A DNA stretch of 40,190 nucleotides from Verrucomicrobiota bacterium (GCA_016198745.1 JACQHZ010000406.1:1-40190), one strand, 5' to 3'. Positions 24,797-35,100 are shown, counted from the first letter of the stretch. Notes: a model not told the origin generated them from the sequence alone. Program-made: numbers and translations.

Positions 24797-26533
24797 ATGG
24801 ATAAACAAGCTGTCGCACTTCTGGTTGTTGCCATGCTGTTCCTCCTCTTGTGGGGACCCGTCATGGACAAGCTCTGGCCGCCCCCGCCCCCGCCCCCGCG
24901 TGCGGCCGTCAGCAACCAGGTCCTTTCCGCGCAATCACCACGCCAAACCGAACCGGGCGCCTCCATCGCCCCTGCGCGTCCCATTGAGCAAAGCATCCTT
25001 CGGTCCGTCAGCACAAACCGCCTGTGGGAAGGCGAAACCGTGGCATTGCAGAACGACCGGGTGGAGGTGCGGTTCAGCAGCACGGGCGGCGCCATTCAAC
25101 GCATCGCCCTCAAGCAATTCTCGAAGGACGGCGAAGAAAAGGTCCTCCTCAATCACCCAAGCCCCATTCCCTTGCTGTCGGCGACGGTTGGGGAAGACGC
25201 ATGGGATGCTGCCTATTCGTTATCGGCATCCTCCAACCGGGTGCGCGCGGCGCGGCGCACGGCAGACGGGTTTTCGATCGAAAAAGAGTTCACTCTCGAA
25301 AACGATTATGGTTTGCGCGCCAACATCATCCTTCGCAACACCGGCCGCGCTGCGACGACCGGTACGACTTTGCGCGTGACGCTGGGAATGGCCGGTCCGA
25401 TGAACGCTTCCGATACGGACGAATACATTGGGATCGCCTTTCATGGCGGCGACAAGACGCGCCATGAGATGCTTGCCGGCCTGCGAAAACAGGTGGAGAA
25501 ACAAAAGAAACCCTTCGAAAAGACGCAGCCCATTGATTGGGCGGCCGTCAACAACCAGTATTTCACCATCCTCACCACTCCATCCGAACCTTTTGCCGCG
25601 ATCCAGGGGGAACCTTGCGCGTTGCCGCACGTGGGCGGACGGCACAACGACGGCGACAAACAACTCCATGGCGTTGTGGCGATCATGATTTCTCAACCCG
25701 TCCAGTTGGCGGCCGGCGCCGCCACGAACTGGACTTTTTCCGTCTATGCCGGACCAAAGGAATACAAACGGCTTTCGGCCCTCGGACTGACTCAGAACCA
25801 GGTCTTGGATTTCGGAATGCTGGAGATTTTCTGCAAGGCGCTGCTCTGGATGATGACGATCTTCCACGGCGTTTTTCACAACTGGGGCGTGGCCATCATT
25901 GCAGTGACGGTCGTGGTCAAAGTCGTCTTTTGGCCGCTCACCGCCATAAGCACCAAGAGCATGAAACAGATGCAGGCGCTTGCGCCCAAGCTCAATGCCC
26001 TCAAGGAGAAATACAAGGATGATCCCCGACGCCAGGGCGAAGAGATGATGAAACTCCAGAGAGAATACGGAATCAACCCCGTGGCCGGCTGTCTGCCAAT
26101 GCTGGTCCAAATGCCAATCTTCATCGCCTTCTATTACATGCTCCGCACGGCCATCGAATTGCGCGGTGCATCCTTTTTGTGGATTCATGATCTCTCCGTC
26201 GCGGATACTGTCGCGCACTTGCCTGTCCTCGATTTCCCCGTCAACCTGATGCCCCTCATCATGGCGGTGACCATGATCTGGCAAACCCGGATCACGCCCC
26301 AGGCCCCCAACACCGATCCCGCCATGAAGATGATGATGTGGTTCATGCCGGCGGTGGTCCTTTTTGTCTGTTACACGTTTTCTTCCGGCCTCTCCCTCTA
26401 CTGGACCGTCCAGAATTTGCTCAGCATTCTTCAAACCTACCTGACCAACCGCAAACCGGTTGAGCCCCTTCAAAAAGTGAAGGCAAAGGGCGGCTTCACC
26501 TTCAGCCGTCCCGTTGACACCAAAAGAAAGTAA
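24797..26533 (+). CDS. yidC: Membrane protein insertase YidC
   Basis: 578 residues, the long Gram-negative type. TM1 (about 4-22, VALLVVAMLFLLLWG) is followed by a proline run (WPPPPPPPRAA), then a large periplasmic beta-supersandwich (about 60-325), then the conserved five-helix 60KD_IMP domain from about 345 (NWGVAIIAVTVVVKVVFWPL, STKSMKQMQALAPKLNALKE, INPVAGCLPMLVQMPIFIAF, NTDPAMKMMMWFMPAVVLFV, GLSLYWTVQNLLSILQTYL). It inserts membrane proteins with or without SecYEG. It is followed after 17 bases by khpB with a strong AAAGGAG. Confidence 0.97.
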   Translation: MDKQAVALLVVAMLFLLLWGPVMDKLWPPPPPPPRAAVSNQVLSAQSPRQTEPGASIAPARPIEQSILRSVSTNRLWEGETVALQNDRVEVRFSSTGGAIQRIALKQFSKDGEEKVLLNHPSPIPLLSATVGEDAWDAAYSLSASSNRVRAARRTADGFSIEKEFTLENDYGLRANIILRNTGRAATTGTTLRVTLGMAGPMNASDTDEYIGIAFHGGDKTRHEMLAGLRKQVEKQKKPFEKTQPIDWAAVNNQYFTILTTPSEPFAAIQGEPCALPHVGGRHNDGDKQLHGVVAIMISQPVQLAAGAATNWTFSVYAGPKEYKRLSALGLTQNQVLDFGMLEIFCKALLWMMTIFHGVFHNWGVAIIAVTVVVKVVFWPLTAISTKSMKQMQALAPKLNALKEKYKDDPRRQGEEMMKLQREYGINPVAGCLPMLVQMPIFIAFYYMLRTAIELRGASFLWIHDLSVADTVAHLPVLDFPVNLMPLIMAVTMIWQTRITPQAPNTDPAMKMMMWFMPAVVLFVCYTFSSGLSLYWTVQNLLSILQTYLTNRKPVEPLQKVKAKGGFTFSRPVDTKRK

Positions 26534-26550
26534 CCGAAAGGAGTTTTCTC

Positions 26551-27084
26551 ATGGAAACCGATGCCTCCTCCAATCAGGAAAACCCGCCGTTGGACGCGCC
26601 ACCGGATCTTAATGCACTGGCCGACGAAGTCCGTCAAATTCTGGGTTCCATGCTGCCGCTCTTGTCGTTCGAAGCGAAGCTGGATTCCTCCGTCGAAAAT
26701 GATTGTGTGCGAATCCGCGTGGAATGCCAGGACGCGGGACGTCTGATTGGCCGCCGTGGCTCCACCGTCAATGAGATCCAGTTCCTCCTGAACCGGATCC
26801 TGCAAAGAAAACACAAAACCGTGCCGCGGATATTCCTCGACGTGAACGGCGGCCAGCCACAGGAAACGGCCAGCAATGAAATTCTCGATCGGGTGCGCTC
26901 CCTTGCCGCGCAGGTGCGACGTTGGGGCGAAGCGGCAAACGTGGCCCCTCTCAACGCGGCGGATCGAAAGGCGGTCGAGGAAATGTTCGCGCGCGACCAC
27001 GAATTGGAGGTTGTCCCCATCGAAACCAGGGGCGGCAACCCCGAAATGCAAAAAATGCGAATCCAGTTGAAACAGAAAACTTGA
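26551..27084 (+). CDS. khpB: KhpB/Jag-like KH-R3H RNA-binding protein
   Basis: 177 residues. A type II KH domain (about 50-100) carries GRRG at 67-70 within RLIGRRGSTVNEIQFLLNRI. An R3H-like domain (about 132-175) has LNAADRKAVEEMFARDHELE, but the His of the R-X3-H motif is replaced by Glu143, so single-stranded nucleic-acid binding may be weakened. The Jag-N domain of Firmicute proteins is missing, as usual outside that phylum. The gene closes the rpmH-rnpA-yidD-yidC cluster and starts behind AAAGGAG. Binding of small RNAs or mRNAs is known for relatives and inferred here. Confidence 0.9.
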   Translation: METDASSNQENPPLDAPPDLNALADEVRQILGSMLPLLSFEAKLDSSVENDCVRIRVECQDAGRLIGRRGSTVNEIQFLLNRILQRKHKTVPRIFLDVNGGQPQETASNEILDRVRSLAAQVRRWGEAANVAPLNAADRKAVEEMFARDHELEVVPIETRGGNPEMQKMRIQLKQKT

Positions 27085-27114
27085 TTCAGTTTGGCAGTTT
27101 ATCGGTTGACTGTG

Positions 27115-27144
27115 GCCTGCCTGTGCCGAGCACGGCAGACAGGC
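27115..27144. repeat. Palindromic repeat after khpB
   Basis: CCTGTGCCG (27120-27128) pairs with CGGC plus ACAGG (27133-27136 and 27139-27143) around an AGCA loop with a 2-base bulge. GCCTG/CAGGC-like flanks extend it. It lies 30 bases after the khpB stop and may act as a terminator, although no U tract follows. The sequence style matches dispersed GCCTGCC...GGCAGGC repeats found in many genomes. Confidence 0.4.
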
Positions 27145-27203
27145 ATTCCGAATTTGCCAGTTTGCCCAGGTTGTTTTGCAACCAATCTTTTCTCTGATCC
27201 CCC

Positions 27204-27450
27204 ATGAAAAAGAAATATCGCGCGGCTGTCATCGGCGCAGGCGGCATTGGTCATTATCACATCCTCAGTTTTCAACAAAGTCCCTATGCGGAAGTCGTTG
27301 CCATCGCCGAAAAAAACCCTGCAAACCCTCCAAGCTCCTTTATCCCGTCGAACGGATGGCGCACTTCATGGAATGCGTGGCCCTGGGAAAGAAGCCTCTC
27401 GTCCAACCGGAACAATCGTTGCACGTGCAGAAAGTTCTGGACGCGATTTT
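27204..27450 (+). pseudogene. Gfo/Idh/MocA oxidoreductase relic (both ends, middle lost)
   Basis: The start is a normal Gfo/Idh/MocA N-terminus: RAAVIGAGGIGHYHILSF, a Rossmann GxGxxG-type loop, then YAEVVAIAEKNP. After about 40 residues the sequence jumps. In the +2 frame, 27343-27450 encodes LLYPVERMAHFMECVALGKK, PLVQPEQSLHVQKVLDAIF, which is the C-terminal end of the same family. About 250 residues between are missing and the two ends are in different frames. The first junction lies near 27315-27345. Confidence 0.7.
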
Positions 27451-28436
27451 TCCTCAGCCCCACCGATTTCATCATCGGCCGTCTGACCGGCAATTTCGGC
27501 GTGACGGATTACACCAACGCCCTGAAGACGGGTTGTGATCTGGTGGACGAACGCTGGCCGGATTTTATTGAAAACGATCTCGGCATCCCGCGCGACCGGC
27601 TGCCCCGCGTGGTCGCGCCAGGAACCCGCGTGGGATGCCTGACCCGCTCCGCCGGTGAGGAGACCGGTCTCGCAGAAGGAACACCCGTCCTGGCCGGCAT
27701 GACCGATGGCTGCGCTTCGCAGGTCGCCACCGGGGCGGTGGCGCCCGGCCAATGGAACAGCACCCTGGGAACGACGCTGGTAATCAAGGGCGTTCATCGT
27801 CAATTGTTGCGCGACCCGAACGGCAGCGTTTATTGTCATCGTCATCCCGACGGGTATTGGTTGCCGGGTGGCGCCAGCAACACAGGCGGCGAGTGCATCG
27901 CCCGGCAGTTTGATCCCAGCCGGCTCGATGCGCTCGGCGCGGAAGCCCTGCTGCACGCTCCCACCAGCGTCGTCCTTTATCCGCTGATGCGAACCGGCGA
28001 ACGTTTTCCCTTCGTAAAACCGCATGCCCGGGGATTTTCCATCGGCGAGGCGAGGGATGATGTCACGCTCTACACCGCGTGTCTGGAGGGCGTTGGGTAC
28101 ATCGAGCGGCTTGCCTACGACGCGCTACGCTCCATGGGCGCGGAAATCGCCGATGCGATCCATGTGGCGGGCAGCACCGCGAGTGTTGGGGCATGGCTCC
28201 AGATTCGCGCGGACATCCTCAATCAGACGCTTCTTGTGCCGGCCAACAGCACGGGAGCGATGGGCGCGGCGGTGATCGCAGCCGGGGGCGTGGCACACCG
28301 CGGGATTGTCTCCGCCGCGCGCGCAATGGTGCGCATCGTCCGGGATGTCATGCCGCGCGCCGAGATGCGCGCCCCATACAGTGAACGGTACGACCGTTTC
28401 CGAGCGGCGCTGAGGGACCGAGGATATATCCCGTAA
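27440..28436 (+). pseudogene. FGGY-family carbohydrate kinase, 5' half missing
   Basis: The frame from ATG 27204 stays open to 28436 (410 codons), but only codons from about 84 on are kinase. FLSPTDFIIGRLTGNFGVTD is the mid-domain FGGY motif (SP.DFI.G.LTG). Then follow RVVAPGTRVGCLTRSAGEET, GTPVLAGMTDGCASQVATGA, a phosphate-binding STLGTTLVIKG, GASNTGGE, and HVAGSTASVGAWLQIRADIL with GAMGAAVIAAGG near the end. The N-terminal ATPase-like half (about 120 residues or more) is absent and replaced by oxidoreductase debris. The protein, if made, cannot be an active kinase of the usual type. The original pair was probably a sugar-catabolic oxidoreductase and kinase. Confidence 0.75.
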
Positions 28437-28474
28437 GCTGATGCGGATCACTGTTGCAAAGTCGTGTTGCGACA

Positions 28475-28516
28475 ATCAGCGACCTTCACCTCTGGTGGAG
28501 GTTGCTGATTTTATCT
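28475..28516 (+). terminator. Rho-independent-like terminator after the kinase relic
   Basis: ATCAGCGACCTTCACC (28475-28490) pairs with GGTGGAGGTTGCTGAT (28494-28509), allowing G-U pairs, and TTTATCT follows. It lies 39 bases after the stop at 28436. The remaining stretch to 28666 shows no gene. Confidence 0.55.
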
Positions 28517-28666
28517 GATAAGAATATGCAAAAAAACCAAACAAATAAGTTTGGCAAACTGTCCATAGACGGGGCGATCCCACCTGCCACACCATGTCGA
28601 CCGGAACTGCAGGCGAAAAATCATGGGGAGTTTCCATTTGGTGGAAATTCAGGCTGGTGGCTCAAA

Positions 28667-28927
28667 TCATCGGTACGCATCCTTTCGGTCGTCTATCGTC
28701 AGGATGAAGACGATTCTTTTTTCGTCGTCCACAGCGTAGAACAAACGATAGGGGCCAATCCGGTACCTCCAGGTTCGCGGTTCGTACCCTTGAAGTTTGC
28801 GGATATTTGGTCCGTAATATGGTCCCTGTTTGCGTTGAAGACCTGCTTCATATTTTTCGTTTCGTTGGAGCGTGTTTTCAGAGCAAGACCACCACCCAGC
28901 CTTGCTCCAGCAACTCCCAACAAGTTG
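28667..28927 (-). pseudogene. RelE/ParE-family toxin fragment, no start codon
   Basis: The minus frame encodes LQRNEKYEAGLQRKQ, GPYYGPNIRKLQGYEPRTW, RYRIGPYRLFYAVDDEKR, IVFILTIDDRKDAYR and then a TGA. This is the complete C-terminal two-thirds of a RelE-type ribosome-dependent endoribonuclease, including the R.G.YRL.Y core and the terminal RKDAYR. Upstream the frame reaches a TAG just above 28927 with no ATG, GTG or TTG, and about 25 N-terminal residues do not match the family. No antitoxin gene is visible. I read it as a 5'-truncated toxin at the edge of the helicase island. It shares no frame with the 85-codon open frame overlapping it. Confidence 0.7.
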
Positions 28928-28980
28928 CTATATGATATTGATTGAACCACGGACACTTTTCAGGAAACCCGCACGCCGCG

Positions 28981-31900
28981 TCACTTGGCGGCAGATGCCG
29001 TTTTCGATTCCCGCGCCATCACCTGAAGTTCAAGGAAATGATCCTCAACAAAAGTGAGAACGACGTTTTCACCACATAGGGCAATCTTCAGCGTCGGCTC
29101 TGTCCTGCCTCCCATCCCCTTCGGAACGAAGCTCAGAATGCGTTCGACGATGTCGTCGTCAACTTCCTTTGTTCCGAACTGAAACATTGCGCTGTGCCAC
29201 GGGCAGAGGCAAATGACGTTGCCCGGCCGATCAATCCAGTCAGCCCGGGAATGGGGGACGAGATACAGGCCCTCGAAATACGGCTGCCCATTCTGCTGAG
29301 TGAACGTCCGTTTGCAGATCTGGCATCGTCCATCATACCACTGGAGCAGCTTCACCCTGACGACATCGTCCTTGCTCTTCCATTTCTTGCATATACCGAA
29401 TGTGAAGCGTGTTCCCAGAGACGACTCATTCTGGATCGCAGCAGCTATCTCGTCTGTGAGCTTCTCTTGTCTTCTGACAGGGTTTCGGGATGTACCCGCT
29501 GTAGCCGCCTCGGTCTGCCCTCTACGAACTCCGGAGACTTGAAAACTGGTTGCAAGTGCCTCGTGGAAAGGCAAAGCGGTTTGCTGCAATCTTTGGGCGC
29601 GCCGATGCGCCGCCGCGCGTTTTTTCAGCATGTCCTCGAATTGTTCTTGAATCTCCGCCTGCGCATCTGCCGGGAGATCTTTCAACAGCTCGACGATCCC
29701 GGATCGGACCCCGAGGGTTCGGGCCATTTCCTTCCTCTTTTGGTATTCTTGATCGGCCAGCTTCTGCCCTTCGCCGAAGCCAATCTCGTTCAGCCAGCCG
29801 TTTTGGTTGTCGTACTTGAAATCGGGATGGAGATCATTCTTTGAGATTTGTGCGGGTTGGTGGAGGACTCCCTTCTTGTCCGGAATCCAGATGGACTTCG
29901 AGAGTTTCAAAATGAGGGACGACTTGTCCCTGCGTTCCTTGTAACGCTGGTTGGGTTGAAACACCGCTTCAAGAACCTCCGGATCGGCCCTGCACATTGT
30001 CCGCCACAGTTGTGCGTTAATCTGGATGTCCTTGACTTTCAACAAGGCATCCAAGTTCGGAATATCATAATCGTTATTTTTTCCCCCTCTGAATCGTACA
30101 CCGTACTTGTTGTAGTCTTGACGGAGAACCTGTTCGTTGGGGTGATCGTAGCAGTCTTGCCACTTGATCGGTATTGTCGAGAGTACGCCACAAGCCACTG
30201 CAAAATCACAGAAACCATCTTTCGAGATATCCTTGTATCGCGACCAGAGTCTGGACTTCGGTTCAATGCCCGGTCTGGGTGATCCGTATAATTGCGACAA
30301 CCCGGTTGACTGTATTGGGGTGTCAATGTAGCAGTCTTTGCCTAAACTGAGCTTCTCAGCGCCCGCCGTTCTGAAAATGGCTTGGCCACTAAACTTGACA
30401 GCCGACTTTTCTTTTCTCCACCACCTCACGAAGGTCTGCATGTGCGCAATGTGCGGCTTCTTGCCGACATGAGGAGAGCCTTCGCTGTAGTAGGTATCAA
30501 GAATGAGATCAATCCGCTCCTCATCACCAATTTGTTTGACGCCCAAGGCAATAAGGGCAGCCTCAATTCTCTTAGTTTGTTGGTCCGACTTTCCTCGAAG
30601 GATCTCCCGCTTGATCTGTGGCAGGTCTCCGTACCGTCTGCCCTTTGGGAAATATGCTTTGGTTCCGGTGACATGTGTCTCGGTTCCGTTCTCCGTTACC
30701 CTGATGATCCGGCAACGCTGCAGCATCCATTCGGTGCAGTCATTCTTCTTGATCGCCTCGCCAAGCAGCACGTACAACCTCTGCAACCAGTCGTCGCTCA
30801 GCTCTGCCAACCACTTGGCATCACCGTGGGAGATTTCCGTAAAGGAATACCCGCCGAACTTCTTCTCCAAAGTCTTCTGGAGCTCGTCCCACCCCCATTG
30901 CGTAATCTTCAGTCCCTTAAGGAAATGGTCGGGGCGTGTATTTTGTACGACACCTTTGGCCCAACGAGGGGTTTTCAATCCGGTTAGGAACGGAAGTTCC
31001 TTGGTTGTGACGATTTCTCGAAGAGCCGCTGGGCCCTGCAATATAGATGCAGCGGTAGCGTAGGTGTTGTCGTCCGTTGGCACAAGCTCTTGAGAACGGA
31101 ATGTGTCTAAGACCATTTTCAAGGACGGAGCATAGAAGTCCCTGAGATTATCGGTTGGGTTCGGCAGGACCCCCAGGCACTGCGTTGTCAAAAGACTCCC
31201 ATCGCGGAGCTGCGGAAGAATCTCCCGGAGGAGATTGCATGTTTCTTTTATCAGGTGGCAGTTGAACGGGTCATCCTCAGCGATTGTCTCGCGTGATGGG
31301 TTGGTCCGATACGGACCGTTAATGACGAACTGCAGGTGGGTCTCTTGAGTTGTGGCAAAGAGGACGTACAAGAAATCCTGGATCGCGGTGATCTGGTCCT
31401 CCTTCTCATCGAGACCAAAGGCAATCTCAACCGGTTTGAACTGCTGGCCGTGCCATGCTGGGATGCGGGCAAAAACCAAATACCTATTGAGCTTGCGGCC
31501 ATCGGTGATTGTGGTGTGCCTCGCGTCATCGCGTGGCTTATCTTTTCGCAGGTAATGGCCGGATGAACCTTCGATCTGCCAGCGAATTTCCCGAACGGTT
31601 CTCGTGAAGAGTAGAGTGTTCATGTTCAGACCGCTCAGTCGCGCAGCAATTTTCGAATACGCGTCCTCTGGGGCCATCAGGTCTTCAACGTAGTCGGGTT
31701 TCTCTGTGCCATGGTTGAAAGGCAGAATGATGCGCGTGCGGTGGGGTGAAAAGCCCTCCGGGTACGGATGCTCGGAAATGCGGTAGAGTCCATGAATCCT
31801 GAAATGCTCTTCACCGGAAATGATGATGGGGGTGGCGGTGAATGCGAAAACCGACTTGAAGCCCACCCCGAATCGGCCGGTTTTCACAAGGTCATCCCGA

Positions 31901-32157
31901 CTCGTGCTTTTCCCGAAGTATGTGATGGCCTTGACGTTTGGCTCCGCAAAGCGCTGCCCATTGTGCTCGATGACCAACTCGTTCCGCGAAAGTCTGAACA
32001 GGACGTCCGTCGCGCCATAGTCGTCCGCATTCTGGAGGATTTCGTAAACGAAGTGGGTCGAATCGGAATACATGCAGATCTGCGTCTTCCGGGACGAAGT
32101 ATCCAACCCGAGTTGTTTCTCGTTGTGATGGGTGATCGCTTCGTAGTCGCTGGCCAT
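28981..32157 (-). CDS. Sacsin-type HSP90-like ATPase with C-terminal HNH-like domain
   Basis: 1058 residues. Residues 25-130 form a GHKL/HSP90-type ATP-binding domain of the sacsin kind: FVYEILQNADDYGA with Glu39, Asn43 and Asp46, IEHNGQRF at 63-70, and TGRFGVGFKSVF at 93-104. A long, mostly unassigned middle follows (about 150-880, with IPDKKGVLHQPAQISK). Near 935-1000 lies an HNH-type zinc module: CQICKRTF (Cys at about 944 and 947), then EGLYLVPHSRADW and NVICLCPWHSAMFQFG. The zinc cysteines and the Asn are kept but the catalytic His of the DHIVPLS element is Tyr. ATG 32157 is 3 bases after the helicase stop, with GAGGGGG as Shine-Dalgarno inside the helicase 3' end, so the pair is coupled. 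A defence function is inferred from domains and context only. Confidence 0.85.
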   Translation of the reverse strand: MASDYEAITHHNEKQLGLDTSSRKTQICMYSDSTHFVYEILQNADDYGATDVLFRLSRNELVIEHNGQRFAEPNVKAITYFGKSTSRDDLVKTGRFGVGFKSVFAFTATPIIISGEEHFRIHGLYRISEHPYPEGFSPHRTRIILPFNHGTEKPDYVEDLMAPEDAYSKIAARLSGLNMNTLLFTRTVREIRWQIEGSSGHYLRKDKPRDDARHTTITDGRKLNRYLVFARIPAWHGQQFKPVEIAFGLDEKEDQITAIQDFLYVLFATTQETHLQFVINGPYRTNPSRETIAEDDPFNCHLIKETCNLLREILPQLRDGSLLTTQCLGVLPNPTDNLRDFYAPSLKMVLDTFRSQELVPTDDNTYATAASILQGPAALREIVTTKELPFLTGLKTPRWAKGVVQNTRPDHFLKGLKITQWGWDELQKTLEKKFGGYSFTEISHGDAKWLAELSDDWLQRLYVLLGEAIKKNDCTEWMLQRCRIIRVTENGTETHVTGTKAYFPKGRRYGDLPQIKREILRGKSDQQTKRIEAALIALGVKQIGDEERIDLILDTYYSEGSPHVGKKPHIAHMQTFVRWWRKEKSAVKFSGQAIFRTAGAEKLSLGKDCYIDTPIQSTGLSQLYGSPRPGIEPKSRLWSRYKDISKDGFCDFAVACGVLSTIPIKWQDCYDHPNEQVLRQDYNKYGVRFRGGKNNDYDIPNLDALLKVKDIQINAQLWRTMCRADPEVLEAVFQPNQRYKERRDKSSLILKLSKSIWIPDKKGVLHQPAQISKNDLHPDFKYDNQNGWLNEIGFGEGQKLADQEYQKRKEMARTLGVRSGIVELLKDLPADAQAEIQEQFEDMLKKRAAAHRRAQRLQQTALPFHEALATSFQVSGVRRGQTEAATAGTSRNPVRRQEKLTDEIAAAIQNESSLGTRFTFGICKKWKSKDDVVRVKLLQWYDGRCQICKRTFTQQNGQPYFEGLYLVPHSRADWIDRPGNVICLCPWHSAMFQFGTKEVDDDIVERILSFVPKGMGGRTEPTLKIALCGENVVLTFVEDHFLELQVMARESKTASAAK

Positions 32158-32160
32158 GGT

Positions 32161-35100
32161 TCACCCCCTCACGCGGATAATTCCCCAACCGACGGGTTGG
32201 GCAGTAATGTCGGATCTCGAAGTTGCTTCCTCGATTTCCTTCAGCCGGCGCTCGTAGTCGGCTTGGGCATTCGCTTTCTGCGCGGTCTTCATGATTCGGA
32301 TACGGTCGTTCTCTGCACGGGTGAGTTGGGCATCCAAGATAGCCATTCTGGCCTTGTGACTGGTTTCCAGGCTGCCCCGTCGGAAGCCTGCCACGCGCAT
32401 TGTCTGCTCGATGTGTTGCGCTCGGGCGTCGGACCAGACTCGATAGTGCTGGTGTTCAAGTTGGGCGTGCATTTCGTCGTTCACGGGATTCGCGGCGATG
32501 TCGATGCCTTGGGCCGTTGGCATGAGAAAAAAGAACTGTTCGGTAAGTCGTGGCTCAGCTGCTACGGGCTGGAATTCCACATCGTTTCTGATCCCGTGGT
32601 ACTGCCACTGGTAGATGGCGAAAGGGTAGTCTCCTGGAGGCACGGCATCTGTATTGACCTGGATTGCGGTGACGATGGTTCCGTGCTCCAACGCTGCCAT
32701 AGTCCGTGCAGACTGCAGCACCAAGCGGTGCACAGGCGTTATGAGGCAGGTCTTTCGGTCTTCGGAGGCAAACGCGGGGTCGAAGGTGACTGCCAGGTGT
32801 GGGTCGTTCCCTTTCAACCAGAGTTCCCACTCACGGGCAAGCGTACAGGTGCGATTCTGGAGCGCGTTGAAATCCTGCAGAAGCGCATCTCTTGTGGCAC
32901 GGGACAGCCGTAAAAGTTTCTTTGGTCCCTCGCCCAGGAGCGGCGAGTCGTCCTTGCCGGTGTGGCTGCGGAGGTAGAGGACGGCGAGTCGTTCCAGAGA
33001 CTGTGCCGAAAGCCAGTAACTCGTCGCTTTCTCCATATCCTCCCTGAACTGGTCTTGGGGCACACGGAGACCGAAGATCTCGGTCTGGCGGCTCTCCAAG
33101 TCCTGTTGTTCCTTGACCAGCCGAATACTGTTATCGGCAAGCTGGTCGAGTCGCTCCCGGCGCTCCTTTTCGGTAAGAGAAAGGTTCTCGGCGACACTGG
33201 TGATTTCCTGAGTGATCTTGCCGAGAATGGCTTCGTTCGCTCCAAGGGCACGCTCAAAAACGCCAATACGCATGAGACATCGCTCATAAATCTCCGCATC
33301 GATCGTGCATGGTGTGATGAGGTTGTAGATGGCGACGGCTTCACTCTGCTGACCCCAGCGGTCGATACGGCCGATACGTTGGTCAATGCGCATGGGATTC
33401 CAAGGAATATCATAGTTCACGATGCAATCGCAGAACTGGTAATCCAGTCCCTCACATCCGATCTCTGAGAAAAGCAGAACGTCGAGGGCTTCCGGGTCAG
33501 TCCGGTCCTTCTCGAAGCGGGACCGGAGCGCCATGCGGGCCTCGTCGTTGACTCCGCCATGAATGAGGCCAACCCGGTAATCGCCAGCTACAAGGGCGTT
33601 GTGAAGGTAAGTCAGAGTGTGCCGGAAGCTACTGAACAGCATGATCTTGTTGTTAGGCAGCAATTGCTTTTGGTCGAGAATCTTCCGCAGAGCTGTGAAC
33701 TTCGGGTCCCGATCAGGGTTGGGGTCCAATTGTTCAGCGAGACGTAGAGCTTTATCGACAAGCGACTTGATACGGAGGACGCCGCCTTCTACGTCCTCCG
33801 CCTCGTCCGATAGTTCGGAGACCTCGTCCCATTCCAGTTCGTCCATTCTGCGCGATAAAATGCCGCGGAGCAGAGGGGCGAGACCATAGATGCAGCTTGC
33901 GGTCTGTCGGCGGATGGTTGTGAGCAGGAAGTTCACTGAACGATCACCGTGCAGTGTGGCATAGATGGACGCTTGGGCGGCGAGAACGGCATCGTGCAGT
34001 CGCCTTTGTTCTGGCGTGAAATCGACTGAAACCGTTTCCGGTTTCCTTTGCGTAAACTCACCGATATCCCGCCGGAGAGTCCTGTTCATCACGCCGGAGA
34101 GTGTATGCTGGCGTTCAATTATGCGAATGGCCTCGACTCGAGCCGACCGGTCTTGGCCAAAATCGCGTAGCGAGTCGAAGACATCCTGGAAGCAGGGGTC
34201 ACGTTGAAGAACCGTCTTCCCCCAAGGTGTTTCCGACGCGCGAAGAAGAGCTGCGCGGGCCTCTTCAGTCCATCCCGGTGTGCCTTTTCTGGCAATGAGG
34301 ACGGCCTCGTTGATATGCACATTCGGTTCCGTTATGGCCGTATATCCCGCTTCATCGATAATCACATCAGGACGGAGGGTGTTCAACAGGACGAAAAGGT
34401 CATGATCGCTCAGTTGAATCGGTGTGGCTGTCAAGAACACGACCGCCTCTGCATTGTCACAGAAGAAGCGTATAGCCTGGTGCATCTGGGTCTCCGTATT
34501 GCGAATGTGGTGGGCCTCATCCACGATCACCAGATCGAACTGGGGCGGCGGATCGAGTTGGATGAGTCCCTTCCGCTTCCCTTGTCCGTGGAGGATGTCG
34601 TTTGTGAGAAGGGAAAATGGGATGATCACCTTCTCGTACTGCTGAGGCCATTCCCCATCGAGGTCGGTTTCCGAAATACAGAAGCGTAGTTTCGGACCGT
34701 CGAGATGCTCGAACCGCTCGTCGAAACGTTTCATCTCGCGACGCCACTTCTCTTCCGTCACGAGGGGCCTTGGGCAAGCGATAAGAACGCGCCGGATATC
34801 ACGGCGTGCTTGCAGCTCCCGGAGAATGAGTCCGGCTTCGATTGTTTTCCCGACACCGACACTGTCGGCAATGAGAAGCCGCGGGCGGTCAGATTGGATG
34901 AACTTCCAGACGGGACGGAACTGATAGGGTACGACATCGATCCGGGCTGCGTGCAGTGAATACAAATTGGAGATGCTCGGATGGAGAAGCTGAAGAGCGG
35001 TTAAGCGCGCGCGGAAAGCGTCAAGGGGAATGACCGTCGTTGTGGCGCATGTCGTATCCTGGGGTAGAAGTTGGCTCTCATAGAACGAAGCGACTTTGCC

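Noticed and set aside
28699-28956. 85-codon minus open frame starting MSVVQSISYS
   Set aside because: It is a shadow in the wrong frame of the RelE-like fragment, which has the real conserved residues.
31768-32913. 381-codon plus-strand frame opposite the helicase and ATPase genes
   Set aside because: Long antisense frame caused by codon bias; no recognisable domain, and both minus-strand genes are strongly supported.
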